A DNA stretch of 64,000 bases from Rhodococcoides kyotonense. Its GTDB lineage: Bacteria > Actinomycetota > Actinomycetes > Mycobacteriales > Mycobacteriaceae. The stretch spans positions 263,276-327,275 of the forward strand of contig NZ_LVHI01000001.1 in NCBI RefSeq assembly GCF_001645385.1, read 5' to 3'. The notes under the pieces were generated by a model. It was not told where the DNA came from and did no database searches. It saw only the letters and a program-made list of their open reading frames with translations. This document shows positions 31,401 to 41,359 of the stretch, piece after piece. The position numbers and the translations under genes are program-made. Numbering within the stretch: position 1 is the stretch's first letter; each line of letters begins with the position of its first letter.

Positions 31401-33037
31401 GCTACAAGGTCTACCCGTGGGTGGCCAAGACGCGGCACTCGACGCCGGGCGTCGGGCTGATCTCGCCGCCCCCGCACCACGACATCTACTCGATCGAGGA
31501 CCTCGCTCAGCTGATCCACGATCTGAAGAACGCGAACGAGAATGCGCGCGTTCACGTCAAGCTCGTCAGCTCGGTCGGGGTCGGCACGGTCGCGACGGGT
31601 GTCAGCAAGGCGCATGCCGACGTCGTCCTGATCTCGGGTTACGACGGCGGTACCGGCGCTGCGCCGCTGACCTCGCTCAAGCACGCTGGTGCGCCGTGGG
31701 AGATCGGTCTCGCCGACGCGCAGCAGACGTTGGTGCTCAACGGACTTCGTGACCGCATCACCGTGCAGTGCGACGGCGGTCTGCGGACGGGGCGCGACGT
31801 CATCGTGGCGGCGCTTCTCGGTGCCGAGGAGTTCGGTTTCTCGACTGCGCCGTTGATCGTGTCCGGCTGCATCATGATGCGGGTCTGTCACCTCGACACC
31901 TGCCCGGTCGGCGTCGCGACGCAGAACCCTGACCTGCGCAAGCGTTTCAACGGCAAGCCCGAGTTTCTCGAGGACTTCTTCCGTTTCGTTGCGGAAGATG
32001 TCAGGCAGTACCTGGCGAAGTTGGGCTTCCGCAGCATCGACGAGGCCGTCGGACACGCGGATGCGCTCGAGACGTCTGCAGGCATCGCGCACTGGAAGAG
32101 CCAGGGACTCGACCTGTCGCCGATCTTCGCAATGCCGACCGACCAGCACGGAGCTCCGCTGACGCAGCGGCGACGGTTGCGCGGCCAGGATCACGGTCTG
32201 GACTTCGCCCTCGACCGCACGCTCGTTCAGCTCGCCGAGGGTGCGCTCGAGGATGCTCACCCGGTCACGCTCGAACTACCGGTACGCAACGTGAACCGCA
32301 CGGTCGGAACACTTCTCGGCTCCGAGGTCACCCGCCGGTTCGGTGGACGGGGTCTGCCGGACGACACCATTCGAGTGCAGCTGACCGGTTCGGCCGGGCA
32401 GTCGCTCGGCGCCTTCCTGCCCGCAGGTGTCACGATCGATCTGATCGGCGACGCGAACGACTACGTCGGCAAGGGACTGTCCGGCGGCCGCGTCGTCGTG
32501 CGTCCCGCCGAAGACGTCTCCTTCGTCCCGGAGGACAACGTCATCGCAGGCAACACACTTCTCTACGGCGCGACGTCGGGTGAGGTGTTCCTGCGCGGCC
32601 GCGTCGGCGAACGGTTCGCGGTGCGCAACTCGGGTGCGACGGCCGTCAACGAGGGCGTCGGAGACCACGCGTTCGAGTACATGACCGGAGGACGCGTCGT
32701 CGTCCTCGGCCCGACCGGGCGAAACATGGCCGCCGGAATGTCGGGCGGTATCGCCTTCGTCCTCGGCCTGGATGCGAGCGACGTCAACATGGACATGGTG
32801 ACGTTGCAAACTCCCGATCCCGACGACTTCGCGTGGCTGCGCGAGACGGTGGAGAACCACCTGAAGTGGACCGGATCCACCGTCGCGGCCTCGCTCCTCG
32901 CGGACTGGCCTCGGCGGTCCGCACTGTTCACGAAGATCATGCCCGTCGACTACCAGCGTGTGCTGGAGGCGACGAGGATGGCGCGCGCCGAGGGGCGCGA
33001 CGTCGACTCAGCAATCATGGAGGCAGCACGTGGCTGA
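28454..33037 (+). CDS. gltB: Glutamate synthase (NADPH), large subunit
   Basis: A 1527-residue flavoenzyme making two glutamates from 2-oxoglutarate and glutamine. The start at ATG 28454 (GGAGGAG 6 nt upstream) places the class II amidotransferase cysteine at C22 (KDSCGVAMI) after a propeptide of normal length. The central and FMN-binding synthase domains follow ([24 protein letters not shown]). The 3Fe-4S cysteines are in [15 protein letters not shown] (C-x5-C-x4-C). A C-terminal GXGXG beta-helix domain is present. It overlaps gltD by 8 nt. Confidence 0.97.
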   Translation: MLFSQLPAEQGLYDPAQEKDSCGVAMIADVAGRRSHSIVADGVLALENLEHRGAAGAEPNSGDGAGILLQLPVELLESLVDFPLPEALADGTNTYAAGICFLPQGIRERADAVARVEAIAHEEGLDVLGWREVQVDPDGADIGLTALGCMPHMSYLFMAAPEVDGVRLGGLELDRQVYAVRKRAERVTPEIAAAGTGLFFPSLSSRTIVYKGMLTTMQLPMFFPDLRNPLCKSAIAIVHSRFSTNTFPSWPLAHPHRYVAHNGEINTVMGNRNRMRAREAMLSSAIIPGDLERLYPICNPDGSDSVSLDEVLELLHLGGRSVPHVVMMMLPEPWENHRDMDPDVRAFYQFHASIMEPWDGPACVTFTDGSYVGAVLDRNGLRPGRWWQTVDGRIILASEAGVLEVPQSEVVAKGRLEPGKMFLVDTAAGRIVPDAEIKQQLAGEHPYQEWLHAGLLEIKSLPERAHIQYNHESVVRRQIAFGYTEEDLRVVLSPMAASGGEPLGSMGTDTPAAVMSQRSRLLYDYFVELFAQVTNPPLDSIREEIVTSLSRVMGPEQNLLEPTAASCRQIVLPWPVLDNDELNKIIHINHDGDHPGLAATVLRGLYEVERGGEGLAEAIESLRRRASKAIAAGFRTLIISDRDSDHTHAPIPSLLATAAVHHHLVRTKERTKVALVVESGDAREVHHLALLIGYGAAAVNPYLAMESIEDLVGEGELTGVESSVAVRNYLYGLGKGVLKVMSKMGISTVGSYTGAQVFEAIGLDKDVVREYFKGTVSKLGGVGLDVLAEEVKLRHRRAYPENPTDRVHRRLEIGGEYQFRREGELHLFTPETVFLLQHATRTGRFDVFQKYSDEVDRLAREGGALRGLFELKEGIRPPVPLDEVEPVESIVTRFNTGAMSYGSISAEAHEAMAVAMNNLGGRSNSGEGGEDTDRLYDPTRRSAVKQVASGRFGVTSDYLVNASDIQIKMAQGAKPGEGGQLPGYKVYPWVAKTRHSTPGVGLISPPPHHDIYSIEDLAQLIHDLKNANENARVHVKLVSSVGVGTVATGVSKAHADVVLISGYDGGTGAAPLTSLKHAGAPWEIGLADAQQTLVLNGLRDRITVQCDGGLRTGRDVIVAALLGAEEFGFSTAPLIVSGCIMMRVCHLDTCPVGVATQNPDLRKRFNGKPEFLEDFFRFVAEDVRQYLAKLGFRSIDEAVGHADALETSAGIAHWKSQGLDLSPIFAMPTDQHGAPLTQRRRLRGQDHGLDFALDRTLVQLAEGALEDAHPVTLELPVRNVNRTVGTLLGSEVTRRFGGRGLPDDTIRVQLTGSAGQSLGAFLPAGVTIDLIGDANDYVGKGLSGGRVVVRPAEDVSFVPEDNVIAGNTLLYGATSGEVFLRGRVGERFAVRNSGATAVNEGVGDHAFEYMTGGRVVVLGPTGRNMAAGMSGGIAFVLGLDASDVNMDMVTLQTPDPDDFAWLRETVENHLKWTGSTVAASLLADWPRRSALFTKIMPVDYQRVLEATRMARAEGRDVDSAIMEAARG

Positions 33038-34532
33038 TCCCAGAGGATTCCTCAACGTCGTCAAGCAGGAAGCCGCCAAGCGGCCGATCACCGAACGCGT
33101 CAAGGACTGGAACGAGGTCTACTCGCACCAGCCCGCGTCCGAGCGCGCCGCAGAGGTGTCGGACCAGGCTCGTCGCTGCATGGATTGCGGTATTCCGTTC
33201 TGTCACTCGGGAACTGCGGGCTGTCCGCTGGGCAACCTGATTCCGGAGTGGAACGATCTCGTGCGACGGGACCGGTGGGACGCTGCGAGCGACCGACTGC
33301 ACGCGACGAACAACTTCCCCGAGTTCACCGGACGCGTCTGCCCCGCGCCCTGCGAGGCGGCGTGCGTGCTGTCGATCGCCGAGAGCGACACCGGCGGTAG
33401 CGTGACGATCAAGCGTGTCGAGCAGACCATCGCCGATCTCGCGTGGGACGCAGGCTCGGTCGTGCCCCAGCCTCCGACGATCAACACGGGAAAGCGTGTC
33501 GCCGTCGTCGGTTCCGGTCCGGCGGGACTTGCTGCAGCGCAGCAACTCACGCGCGCCGGCCACGACGTGACCGTCTACGAACGCGACGACCGTCTCGGCG
33601 GTCTGCTGCGCTACGGCATCCCCGAATTCAAGCTGGAGAAATCCGTGCTGGACCAGCGACTGATGCAGATGCGTGCCGAGGGAACGCATTTCGTCACGGA
33701 CTGCGAAGTCGGTGTCGACTTCACCGTCGAGCAGTTGCGGGAGAAGTTCGACGCGGTCGTGCTGGCGGTCGGAGCGCTGCGCGCTCGGGACAACACCGAG
33801 GTCGAGGGACGCTCTCTGGCCGGAATCCACTTGGCCATGGAGCATCTCGTGCCGGCCAACAAGGAATGCGAGGGCGACGGCCCTACATCGATCTCCGCGA
33901 AGGACAAGCACGTCGTCATCATCGGCGGCGGTGACACCGGGGCCGACTGTCTCGGTACCGCGCACCGGCAGGGTGCTGCGTCGGTGACCCAGTTGGATTA
34001 CAACCAGGCGCTTCCCGAGATCCGCGACGAGCGCTCGCCGTGGCCGTCGTGGCCGCTGGTTCTCCGGACGTCGCCGGCTCACGCCGAGGGTGGCGTCGTA
34101 CGGCACCAGGTTGCCGTGCAGCGTTTCCTGGGCGACGAGAACGGTCACGTACGCGCCATGGTGCTCGCCGAGGTCGAAGTCCAGCGCGATGCGGACGGCC
34201 GACGCGTCATCACCCCGATCGGCGAGGAGGTCGAGTTGCCGTGCGACCTCGCGCTGTTCGCCATCGGGTTCGAGGGCGTCGAGCACGGGCCGCTGCTCGA
34301 CGACTACGGACTGACCCTGACCCGTCGCGGCGCGCTGTCGTGTGGCCCGGACTGGCAGACGACGGCGCCCGGTGTCTTCGTGTGCGGCGACGCGCACCGA
34401 GGAGCGTCGTTGGTCGTATGGGCCATCGCGGAAGGCCGGTCGGCGGCACATGGCGTCGACGCATACCTGACGGGCCGGTCGGATCTGCCGTCTCCGGTGC
34501 ACCCGACTGCTTTGCCGCTGGCCGTGGTCTGA
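33030..34532 (+). CDS. gltD: Glutamate synthase, small subunit
   Basis: The 500-residue NADPH-oxidising subunit that passes electrons to GltB. The N-terminal domain has the Fe-S cysteine motifs CMDCGIPFC and CPAPCEAAC. The FAD site is [12 protein letters not shown] and the NADPH site is [14 protein letters not shown] 33030 has GGAGG 7 nt upstream and overlaps the end of gltB by 8 nt, so synthesis is coupled. A hairpin follows. Confidence 0.97.
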   Translation: MADPRGFLNVVKQEAAKRPITERVKDWNEVYSHQPASERAAEVSDQARRCMDCGIPFCHSGTAGCPLGNLIPEWNDLVRRDRWDAASDRLHATNNFPEFTGRVCPAPCEAACVLSIAESDTGGSVTIKRVEQTIADLAWDAGSVVPQPPTINTGKRVAVVGSGPAGLAAAQQLTRAGHDVTVYERDDRLGGLLRYGIPEFKLEKSVLDQRLMQMRAEGTHFVTDCEVGVDFTVEQLREKFDAVVLAVGALRARDNTEVEGRSLAGIHLAMEHLVPANKECEGDGPTSISAKDKHVVIIGGGDTGADCLGTAHRQGAASVTQLDYNQALPEIRDERSPWPSWPLVLRTSPAHAEGGVVRHQVAVQRFLGDENGHVRAMVLAEVEVQRDADGRRVITPIGEEVELPCDLALFAIGFEGVEHGPLLDDYGLTLTRRGALSCGPDWQTTAPGVFVCGDAHRGASLVVWAIAEGRSAAHGVDAYLTGRSDLPSPVHPTALPLAVV

Positions 34533-34554
34533 ATTGATCCAGGTGTTCTGAACA

Positions 34555-34596
34555 GGTCCGACGCGATGTTACCGACGGGTAGAATCGCGTCGGACC
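34555..34596 (+). terminator. Hairpin after gltD
   Basis: A perfect 13-bp stem, GGTCCGACGCGAT with ATCGCGTCGGACC, around a 16-nt loop. It separates gltBD from the pyruvate kinase promoter. Confidence 0.65.
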
Positions 34597-34628
34597 CCTC
34601 TGCCATGGAGAAGGCAGGAGCCACAGTC

Positions 34629-34634
34629 TAGGCT
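34629..34634 (+). promoter_or_regulatory. -10 box for a leaderless pyk transcript
   Basis: TAGGCT ends 7 nt before GTG 34642, the start expected from family N-termini. There is no ribosome binding site, so the transcript is probably leaderless. Confidence 0.55.
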
Positions 34635-34641
34635 CGTGTTC

Positions 34642-36060
34642 GTGAGCCGACGTACGAAGATCGTTTGCACCCTTGGACCCGCCACCGCTACCAGTGATCG
34701 AATCCGTGAACTCGTCGAGAGTGGAATGGATGTCGCCCGACTGAATTTCAGCCACGGCGATCACCCGGATCATCAGGCAAACTACGAAAGAGTCCGTGCC
34801 GCTTCGAATGCCACGGGCAAAGCCGTCGGCATCCTCGCCGATCTGCAGGGACCGAAGATCCGCCTCGGCCGTTTCGCCGAAGGCAAGACCACGTGGGCCA
34901 ACGGCGAATTGGTGCGCATCACCGTCGAAGAGTGCGAAGGCACCCACGACCGCGTGTCGACGACCTACAAGGAACTCGCTCAGGACGCCAAGGAAGGCGA
35001 CCGGCTGCTGGTCGACGACGGCAAGGTCGGACTCGTCGTCACCGGCGTCGAGGGCAACGACGTGCTGTGCCGCGTCACCGAGGGCGGACCCGTCAGCAAC
35101 AACAAGGGTGTCTCGCTGCCCGGTATGAACGTGTCGGTACCGGCGCTGTCCGAGAAGGACATCGCCGATCTCGAGTTCGCACTGCAGCTCGGAGTCGACT
35201 TCATCGCACTGTCCTTCGTTCGGTCGCCCGCCGACGTCGAACTGGTGCACGCGGTCATGGACCGCGTCGGCCGACGAGTTCCGGTCATCGCGAAGTTGGA
35301 GAAGCCGGAGGCCATCGACAACCTCGAAGCCATCGTGCTCGCGTTCGACGCAATCATGGTCGCGCGTGGCGATCTCGGCGTCGAGCTGCCGCTCGAGCAG
35401 GTTCCGCTGGTGCAGAAGCGCGCCATCCAGATCGCGCGTGCCAACGCAAAGCCCGTCATCGTCGCGACGCAGATGCTCGAGTCGATGATCGAGAATTCGC
35501 GCCCCACCCGCGCGGAGGCGTCGGACGTCGCGAACGCCGTGCTCGACGGCACCGACGCCGTGATGCTGTCCGGTGAGACCTCCGTCGGTAAGTACGTCAT
35601 GGAGACCGTCCGCACGATGGCTCGGATCGTCGAGACCGTCGAGAGCGAGGGCGAGCCGGTTCCGCCGCTGACCCATGTGCCGCGTACCAAGCGTGGTGTC
35701 ATCTCCTACGCTGCACGCGACATCGGCGAGCGTCTCGACGCGAAAGCTCTGGTCGCCTTCACGCAGTCCGGTGACACCGTGCGTCGTCTCGCGCGTCTGC
35801 ACACGTCCCTTCCGCTGCTCGCGTTCACCTCGATCCCCGAGGTTCGGTCACAGCTCGCACTGAGCTGGGGCACCGAGACCTTCCTGGTCCCTGAGGTCGC
35901 GACGACGGACGCGATGGTGATCGAGGTCGACAAGGCGCTCCTGGAGCTGGGTCGATACAACAAGGGCGACCAGGTCGTGATCGTAGCCGGAGCTCCTCCC
36001 GGCACAGTAGGCTCGACCAACTTGATCCACGTGCACCGAATTGGAGAAGAGGACCGGTAA
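34642..36060 (+). CDS. pyk: Pyruvate kinase
   Basis: Converts phosphoenolpyruvate and ADP to pyruvate and ATP. Starting at GTG 34642 gives 472 residues beginning MSRRTKIVCTLGPAT, the same length as the mycobacterial enzyme. GTG 34636 is possible but lies too close to the -10 box for a leaderless start. Active-site segments: RLNFSHGDH, AKLEKPEAIDN, MVARGDLGVELP and ATQMLESMI. tesB begins directly after the stop, suggesting one transcript, as for the Rv1617-Rv1618 pair in M. tuberculosis. Confidence 0.96.
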   Translation: MSRRTKIVCTLGPATATSDRIRELVESGMDVARLNFSHGDHPDHQANYERVRAASNATGKAVGILADLQGPKIRLGRFAEGKTTWANGELVRITVEECEGTHDRVSTTYKELAQDAKEGDRLLVDDGKVGLVVTGVEGNDVLCRVTEGGPVSNNKGVSLPGMNVSVPALSEKDIADLEFALQLGVDFIALSFVRSPADVELVHAVMDRVGRRVPVIAKLEKPEAIDNLEAIVLAFDAIMVARGDLGVELPLEQVPLVQKRAIQIARANAKPVIVATQMLESMIENSRPTRAEASDVANAVLDGTDAVMLSGETSVGKYVMETVRTMARIVETVESEGEPVPPLTHVPRTKRGVISYAARDIGERLDAKALVAFTQSGDTVRRLARLHTSLPLLAFTSIPEVRSQLALSWGTETFLVPEVATTDAMVIEVDKALLELGRYNKGDQVVIVAGAPPGTVGSTNLIHVHRIGEEDR

Positions 36061-36972
36061 GTGACCGATGCGGGGGGAACCGGCGCTGCAGCCGCAGCGT
36101 CGACCGAGGGCAAGACGGATCTACAGACGCTCCTCGAGTTGCTCGAGCTCGAGGAGACCGGCGAGGACACGTTCCGGGGGGTTCATCCTCGCCAAGTGGG
36201 CAGCCGGACCTTCGGCGGACAGATGGTGTCTCAGGCACTGATCGCTGCCGGGCGCACGGTGTCCGGCACGTCACGTGACGTGCACGCCATCAATGCGCAC
36301 TTCATTCGTGGCGGTGACGTCAAGAAGCCGATCGAGTATCGCGTCGAGCGTCACCGCGACGGGCGCGCCTTTGCGAACCGTCAAGTCACCGCGCTGCAGG
36401 ACGGCGACGAGATCTTCGTGATGCTCGCGGCGTTCCAGGATTTCGGCAAGGGGCTCGAGCACAGCGTCGAGTTGCCCGAGGTGCCGTACCCGGACACGTT
36501 GCCGCCGTTGGGTGATCACTTCGTCGGGTACGAGGATCGACTGCAGATGTTCGTCGACGCGCTCAAGCCCATCGACATGCGCTACGCCAACGACCCCGCC
36601 TGGATTCTGCAGACCACGGGGGAGAAGCTCACGCACAATCGCGTCTGGATGAAGGCGGACGGGGAACTGCCCGACGATCCGATCTTCCACGCGGCAACCA
36701 TGGGGTACGCGTCGGACACCACGGTGCTCGATTCGATCCTCACCACCCACGGATTGTCGTGGGGACTCGACCGTATCGTCGCGGCGACGGTCAACCATTC
36801 CATCTGGTTCCACCGTCCGTTTCGTTTCGACGAATGGGCCCTCTACGCCACGGAATCACCTGTGGCCGCGGGGTCGCGCGGTCTCGCGACCGGCCGCTTC
36901 TTTTCGACGGACGGAGTACTGCTCGCAACCGTCGTGCAGGAAGGCCTGATTCGGCACTTCCCGAGAAAGTAG
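36061..36972 (+). CDS. tesB: Acyl-CoA thioesterase II
   Basis: A 303-residue double hotdog-fold thioesterase hydrolysing medium and long-chain acyl-CoAs. Signatures: FGGQMVSQALIAAGRTV in the N-terminal hotdog and SIWFHRPFRFDEWALY plus GRFFSTDGVLLATVVQEGLI in the C-terminal one. The start, GTG 36061, abuts the pyk stop with GGACCGGTAA before it. It converges with the glycosylase gene, leaving only a 2-nt gap. Confidence 0.94.
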   Translation: MTDAGGTGAAAAASTEGKTDLQTLLELLELEETGEDTFRGVHPRQVGSRTFGGQMVSQALIAAGRTVSGTSRDVHAINAHFIRGGDVKKPIEYRVERHRDGRAFANRQVTALQDGDEIFVMLAAFQDFGKGLEHSVELPEVPYPDTLPPLGDHFVGYEDRLQMFVDALKPIDMRYANDPAWILQTTGEKLTHNRVWMKADGELPDDPIFHAATMGYASDTTVLDSILTTHGLSWGLDRIVAATVNHSIWFHRPFRFDEWALYATESPVAAGSRGLATGRFFSTDGVLLATVVQEGLIRHFPRK

Positions 36973-36974
36973 CT

Positions 36975-37472
36975 TCATCCGCGATCGACGACGGCCCTCC
37001 ACGCGTCGAGCTTGCGTTCGTACGTCATCGACGCGTGCGCCGGGCTCGTCGACGGCAGCCGTACCAGTGCGATCGGACTCTGCGGGGTTGTCACGTACCG
37101 GAGGAAGCTGGATTCGGCTTTGGCCCCGTTGAAGAAGATGCGTTCGATCGTCGGATGTTCGCGAATCAGCGTGTCGATGTCGTTGACGACGATGGACGAT
37201 TCCTCGATCGCCGAATCGAGACTGCCGAGACGCGTACACAGTTTCAACACATCCCATACAGCGATCCCGTGGGACTGCAGCACCGTCGTCCGTTTCTCGT
37301 ACGGGACCGACGGTCCCGCGCCGAAGAGATCGCCCATGATCGGCCAGAACGCGTTTCGCGGATGGGCGTAGTACTGATTCGCCGTCAGGGAGGCGACGCC
37401 GGGCATCGAGCCCAGGATCAACGTGTGCGCGGAACGATCGATGATCGGCGGGAAACTGTGCACGGTGGTCAC
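36975..37472 (-). CDS. DNA-deoxyinosine / uracil-DNA glycosylase family 6 protein
   Basis: A 165-residue base-excision enzyme of the uracil-DNA glycosylase superfamily. The N-terminal SFPPIIDRSAHTLILGSMPG and HPRNAFWPIMGDLFG (motif 1 with the Asn of family 6) and the C-terminal LPSTSPAHAS are seen. Family 6 enzymes remove hypoxanthine from deaminated adenine. The frame is open to 37586, but GTG 37472 has GGAG directly upstream and gives the normal family length. The neighbouring small gene is divergent. Confidence 0.88.
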   Translation of the reverse strand: MTTVHSFPPIIDRSAHTLILGSMPGVASLTANQYYAHPRNAFWPIMGDLFGAGPSVPYEKRTTVLQSHGIAVWDVLKLCTRLGSLDSAIEESSIVVNDIDTLIREHPTIERIFFNGAKAESSFLRYVTTPQSPIALVRLPSTSPAHASMTYERKLDAWRAVVDRG

Positions 37473-37547
37473 CGCTCCACAGTGACACACGACGAAAGTC
37501 GGGGACACGTCACGAAAGGATGCGAGTTCGCCTGTGAAGGGCGGACA

Positions 37548-37745
37548 ATGGAGCCCATGTTGGATCCACGAGTACTCGACAACCATGAACTCGACGCCGA
37601 ACTGGCTGTGCTGCGCCGCGGCCGCGACCAGTCGATGGACGAAGGCGCCGACGACGCAGCGCTGGCCGAAGCCGATCGCCTCATCGCGGCGTTCGAGAAC
37701 GAGATCGAGTCGAGGCGCCGGACGTCAGCCGACCCGGAGATCTAG
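37548..37745 (+). CDS. Small conserved-looking protein (DUF6158-like)
   Basis: A 65-residue acidic helical protein: VLDNHELDAELAVLRRGRD, then ADDAALAEADRLIAAFENEI. ATG 37548 follows GAAGG by about 8 nt; ATG 37557 is an alternative. The pattern of a helical start followed by D-x-ALA-x-A-x2-R and a Glu-rich end resembles the small actinobacterial DUF6158 family, but the match is from memory and weak. The acidic composition and the ribosome binding site support a real gene. Function unknown. Confidence 0.6.
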   Translation: MEPMLDPRVLDNHELDAELAVLRRGRDQSMDEGADDAALAEADRLIAAFENEIESRRRTSADPEI

Positions 37746-37926
37746 GCAGGCCGCGACCGCGGCGACTGTTCGCGTGTGATTCCACCGCGTCCACCGAGCG
37801 ATGTAGTCGGTCCACGTTCGCAGGCGGTGTGCGGACTGTGGATCGGCGTGTCACCGGGGAGTGTGCGCCGACGCGCGACACAGGCTCGGTGTCGTGATCT
37901 CGCTTGTGTCTTGACGTTTCGAGATG
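37746..37926. other. Intergenic stretch between the small gene and the tRNA
   Basis: About 180 nt in which I see no convincing ORF, promoter or repeat. It holds the 3' flank of the minus-strand tRNA. Confidence 0.5.
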
Positions 37927-38003
37927 TGGTGCCCCCGGTCAGACTCGAACTGACACTGTACGGGTTTTGAATCCGTTTCCTCTGCCAATTGGGATACGGG
38001 GGC
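37927..38003 (-). tRNA. tRNA with CAA anticodon (tRNA-Leu-like, short variable loop)
   Basis: Read on the minus strand, a full cloverleaf is visible. A perfect 7-bp acceptor stem (GCCCCCG/CGGGGGC) is followed by discriminator A73 and an encoded CCA (37927-37929). The T-arm is GTCAG-TTCGAGT-CTGAC. The anticodon loop TTCAAAA gives CAA, which reads UUG (Leu). The D-loop AATTGGCAGA is identical to that of many bacterial leucine tRNAs. The variable loop, however, is only 5 nt, whereas Leu tRNAs normally carry a long arm. The anticodon stem has one A-C mismatch at its loop end. A functional tRNA is very likely; the amino acid is less certain. Confidence 0.88.
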
Positions 38004-38161
38004 CTGCGTTGTCTTGCGGTTCACTACTTTAGAAGATGCGCCGACGGGGTCAACCACCGGTACCCTTCAAATGCTCTCACGACCGGGTGGAAGCATCGTG
38101 CGTGCCTACGCATGCGAACGGTTTGCGCTGGTCGATGACTTGTCGAAGGAGACTGTTACTC

Positions 38162-38779
38162 ATGAATGCTCCTGTTACGCAGGAGGGCGGCAGGCCCGCT
38201 CTCCGTGTCGTGGTTGCCGAGGACGAATCGCTGATTCGCCTGGATCTGGTGGAGATGCTGCGCGAGGAGGGCTACGAGGTCGTCGGAGAGGCCGCCGACG
38301 GGCAGCAGGCCGTCGATCTGGCCGTCGAACTCCGTCCGGATCTGGTGATCATGGATGTGAAGATGCCTCGGCGTGACGGCATCGACGCCGCGTCGGAGAT
38401 CGCGGAGAAGCGCATCGCGCCGGTCGTGATTCTCACCGCATTCAGTCAGCGCGAGTTGGTTGAGAAAGCGCGCGACGCGGGCGCGATGGCCTACCTCGTG
38501 AAGCCGTTCTCCAAAGCCGATCTGATGCCGGCCGTCGAACTCGCGGCAAGCCGCTACACCGAGATCTCGTCCCTCGAAAGCGAAATCGCGGATCTGCAGG
38601 AACGTCTCGAGACGCGCAAGCTGATCGAGCGTGCGAAGGGCAAGCTCATGGAGTCGCAGTCCTTGACAGAGCCGCAGGCGTTCAAGTGGATTCAGCGCGC
38701 GGCCATGGACAGGCGAACGACGATGAAGGCCGTTGCCGAGGTCATCATCGAGACGCTCGATCCACCCGCTGAGGCGTGA
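38162..38779 (+). CDS. pdtaR: PdtaR, response regulator with ANTAR RNA-binding domain
   Basis: A 205-residue two-domain regulator. The receiver domain has acidic residues VVAEDE, phosphoacceptor D65 (LVIMDVKMP) and a conserved Lys in YLVKPFSKADL. A coiled-coil linker (about 135-155) leads to the ANTAR domain (LIERAKGKLMESQSLTEPQA, AFKWIQRAAMDRRTT). It corresponds to M. tuberculosis Rv1626, which is phosphorylated by the separately encoded kinase PdtaS and acts by binding dual-hairpin RNA as an antiterminator. ATG 38162 has AAGGAG about 12 nt upstream. The partner kinase is not in the window. Confidence 0.95.
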   Translation: MNAPVTQEGGRPALRVVVAEDESLIRLDLVEMLREEGYEVVGEAADGQQAVDLAVELRPDLVIMDVKMPRRDGIDAASEIAEKRIAPVVILTAFSQRELVEKARDAGAMAYLVKPFSKADLMPAVELAASRYTEISSLESEIADLQERLETRKLIERAKGKLMESQSLTEPQAFKWIQRAAMDRRTTMKAVAEVIIETLDPPAEA

Positions 38780-38949
38780 CAGCGCCCTCGAACGCTACGG
38801 CCACGTAAATCTTCGGCAGCTGAGGTCACAGTCAGGTCACGAGCCTTCTTCTCACCGATCGCACATCGCTTCGGGCAGATAGCGTCTGATCCCACACGAG
38901 GCACATATTTCACGTGCGCTTCATCGATGAGCAATCAAGGAGACCCCCG

Positions 38950-40290
38950 ATGGCAAAACGGACCTACGTCCGCACAGCTGCGGTTCTGAGTGCTGCGTCA
39001 TTGGCACTGTTCGGCTGTTCTTCGAGTGACGATTCCAGCTCGGAGGACAGTGCCAATTCCGCCAGCGGTGGCGGATCGGCAGCCGCGGAGACGACGGTGT
39101 CCACCGATTGCACACCGGAACAGGCCACCGCCGGTGCCACCCCGGTCACGACGCCTCTCGTCGTCGGCACGTTGCTCCCCGAGACCGGAACTCTCGCCTT
39201 CCTCGGCCCGCCCGAAGTCGCCGGTGTCCAGCTCGCGATCAACGACGTCAACGCCGCAGGGGGCGTACTCGGTCAGCCGGTTCAGTTGATCCCCGGTGAC
39301 TCCGGCGACACCACGACGGACACCGCGAACGTCACCGTCGACCGCCTACTCGCCGGTGGCGCCGACGTCATCGTCGGAGCAGCGTCGTCGTCGGTGTCGC
39401 TCAAGGTGATCGACAAGATCGCCAGCGCAGGCGTCGTGCAGTTCTCGCCGGCCAACACCTCCGACCAGTTCGTCTGCTACCCGGACAAGGGGCAGTACTT
39501 CCGTACCGCACCGACGGATGTCCTACAGGCACAGGCGTTGTCGCAGCTCATCGCCGAGGACGGCGCTCAGCGTGTGTCCATCCTCGCGCTGAACGACCCG
39601 TACGGCACCGGTCTCGCGCAGAACACCGTCGACAACCTTCAGGACGCGGGCATTCCGTCGGATCAGATCCAGAAGATCATCTACGACCCCAATGCGCAGT
39701 CCTTCAACGCCGAGGTCGACGACGTGAAGAACTTCGCGCCCGACGCGGTTGCGGTCATCGGCTTCGAGGAGTCGGCGAAGATCATCACCCGTATGCACGA
39801 GGTCGGCATCGGCCCGTCCGACGGCACTCTGGTCTACGGTGTCGACGGCAACATGGGTAACGCACTGGGTGAGGCCGTCGCAACGCCGTTGCTGGACACG
39901 ATGAAAGGCACGACGCCGCTCACCGACGTCGGAACCGAATTCCAGGACCGTCTGAAGGCGCTCAACCCTGCGCTGGTCGACTTCAACTACTCCGGTGAGT
40001 CCTACGACGCCGTCGTCATCTCGGCGCTCGCGGCGGAACAGGCGAAATCGACTGCGGGAACGGACATCGCGGCCAACATCAACAGTGTCACCAAGGACGG
40101 CGAGAAGTGCACCAGCTTCGCGCAGTGCCTGCCGCTGGTCCAGGCCGGAACGGACATCGACTACGACGGCATCACCGGCGCGCTGAACTTCAGCGACTCG
40201 GGTGAGCCCGCCACCGGGTCCTACGGCAAGCTCGTCTTCGGCCCCGAGAACACCCTCACGACAGAGGGATACATCGTCGTCGGGGAGTGA
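38950..40290 (+). CDS. Branched-chain amino-acid ABC transporter, substrate-binding lipoprotein
   Basis: A 446-residue LivK-type periplasmic-binding protein. Residues 1-22 form a lipoprotein signal peptide with lipobox LFGC, then a Ser/Asp-rich linker (SSSDDSSSEDSANSASGGG). The type I binding fold starts near TPLVVGTLLPETGTLAFLGP. ATG 38950 has AAGGAG 8 nt upstream. The gene converges on the livHMGF operon instead of lying within it; it is probably its receptor. Exact ligand (Leu/Ile/Val, amide or urea) is not readable from sequence. A strong hairpin follows. Confidence 0.92.
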   Translation: MAKRTYVRTAAVLSAASLALFGCSSSDDSSSEDSANSASGGGSAAAETTVSTDCTPEQATAGATPVTTPLVVGTLLPETGTLAFLGPPEVAGVQLAINDVNAAGGVLGQPVQLIPGDSGDTTTDTANVTVDRLLAGGADVIVGAASSSVSLKVIDKIASAGVVQFSPANTSDQFVCYPDKGQYFRTAPTDVLQAQALSQLIAEDGAQRVSILALNDPYGTGLAQNTVDNLQDAGIPSDQIQKIIYDPNAQSFNAEVDDVKNFAPDAVAVIGFEESAKIITRMHEVGIGPSDGTLVYGVDGNMGNALGEAVATPLLDTMKGTTPLTDVGTEFQDRLKALNPALVDFNYSGESYDAVVISALAAEQAKSTAGTDIAANINSVTKDGEKCTSFAQCLPLVQAGTDIDYDGITGALNFSDSGEPATGSYGKLVFGPENTLTTEGYIVVGE

Positions 40291-40305
40291 TGCTCGACCG
40301 GATGT

Positions 40306-40344
40306 GAACGAGCCCCGATCCGCTCAGCGGGTCGGGGCTCGTTC
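40306..40344 (+). terminator. Terminator hairpin after the binding-protein gene
   Basis: An 18-bp stem with one G-U pair (GAACGAGCCCCGATCCGC with its complement at 40327-40344) and a 3-nt loop. It ends the livK-type gene and begins the repeat-bearing convergent gap. Confidence 0.8.
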
Positions 40345-40367
40345 GTGTTCGGCCGCGGTGGGCTTGG

Positions 40368-40536
40368 GTGACCGAATGACGCCCTCGCTCACTCTGAGTG
40401 AGCAAGGGGCGCCCTCGGTCCGGGGGGCGCGGTGAGCCTGGGTGACCGAATGACGCCCTCGCTCACTCTGAGTGACCAAGGGGCGCCCTCGGTCCGGTGA
40501 GCCGGCCCCAAGTGACCGAAGGTGACATTCGGTCAC
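40368..40536. repeat. Repeat array between convergent liv genes
   Basis: Two direct 55-bp units (40368-40422 and 40442-40496) differ at about one base. Each contains a GAGTGA-centred near-palindrome. A hairpin GTGACCGAA-N7-TTCGGTCAC follows (40512-40536). Read on the minus strand, the unit begins GACCGAGGGCG and contains TTGGTCACTC, like the units at 19806-19933. The gap also separates convergent genes. Confidence 0.8.
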
Positions 40537-40552
40537 CCCCAAGCACGCGCAC

Positions 40553-41355
<803 letters not shown>

Positions 41356-41359
<4 letters not shown>

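Noticed and set aside
28463..32260. Antisense open frame of more than 1200 codons opposite gltB
   Set aside because: In high-GC genes the opposite frame is often free of stops because of codon bias. The translation has no family signature, and gltB on the plus strand is certain.
36759..37547. Upstream part of the frame that ends in the 65-residue gene
   Set aside because: It runs across tesB and the antisense of the glycosylase gene and lacks any family signal; only the part from ATG 37548 has a ribosome binding site.
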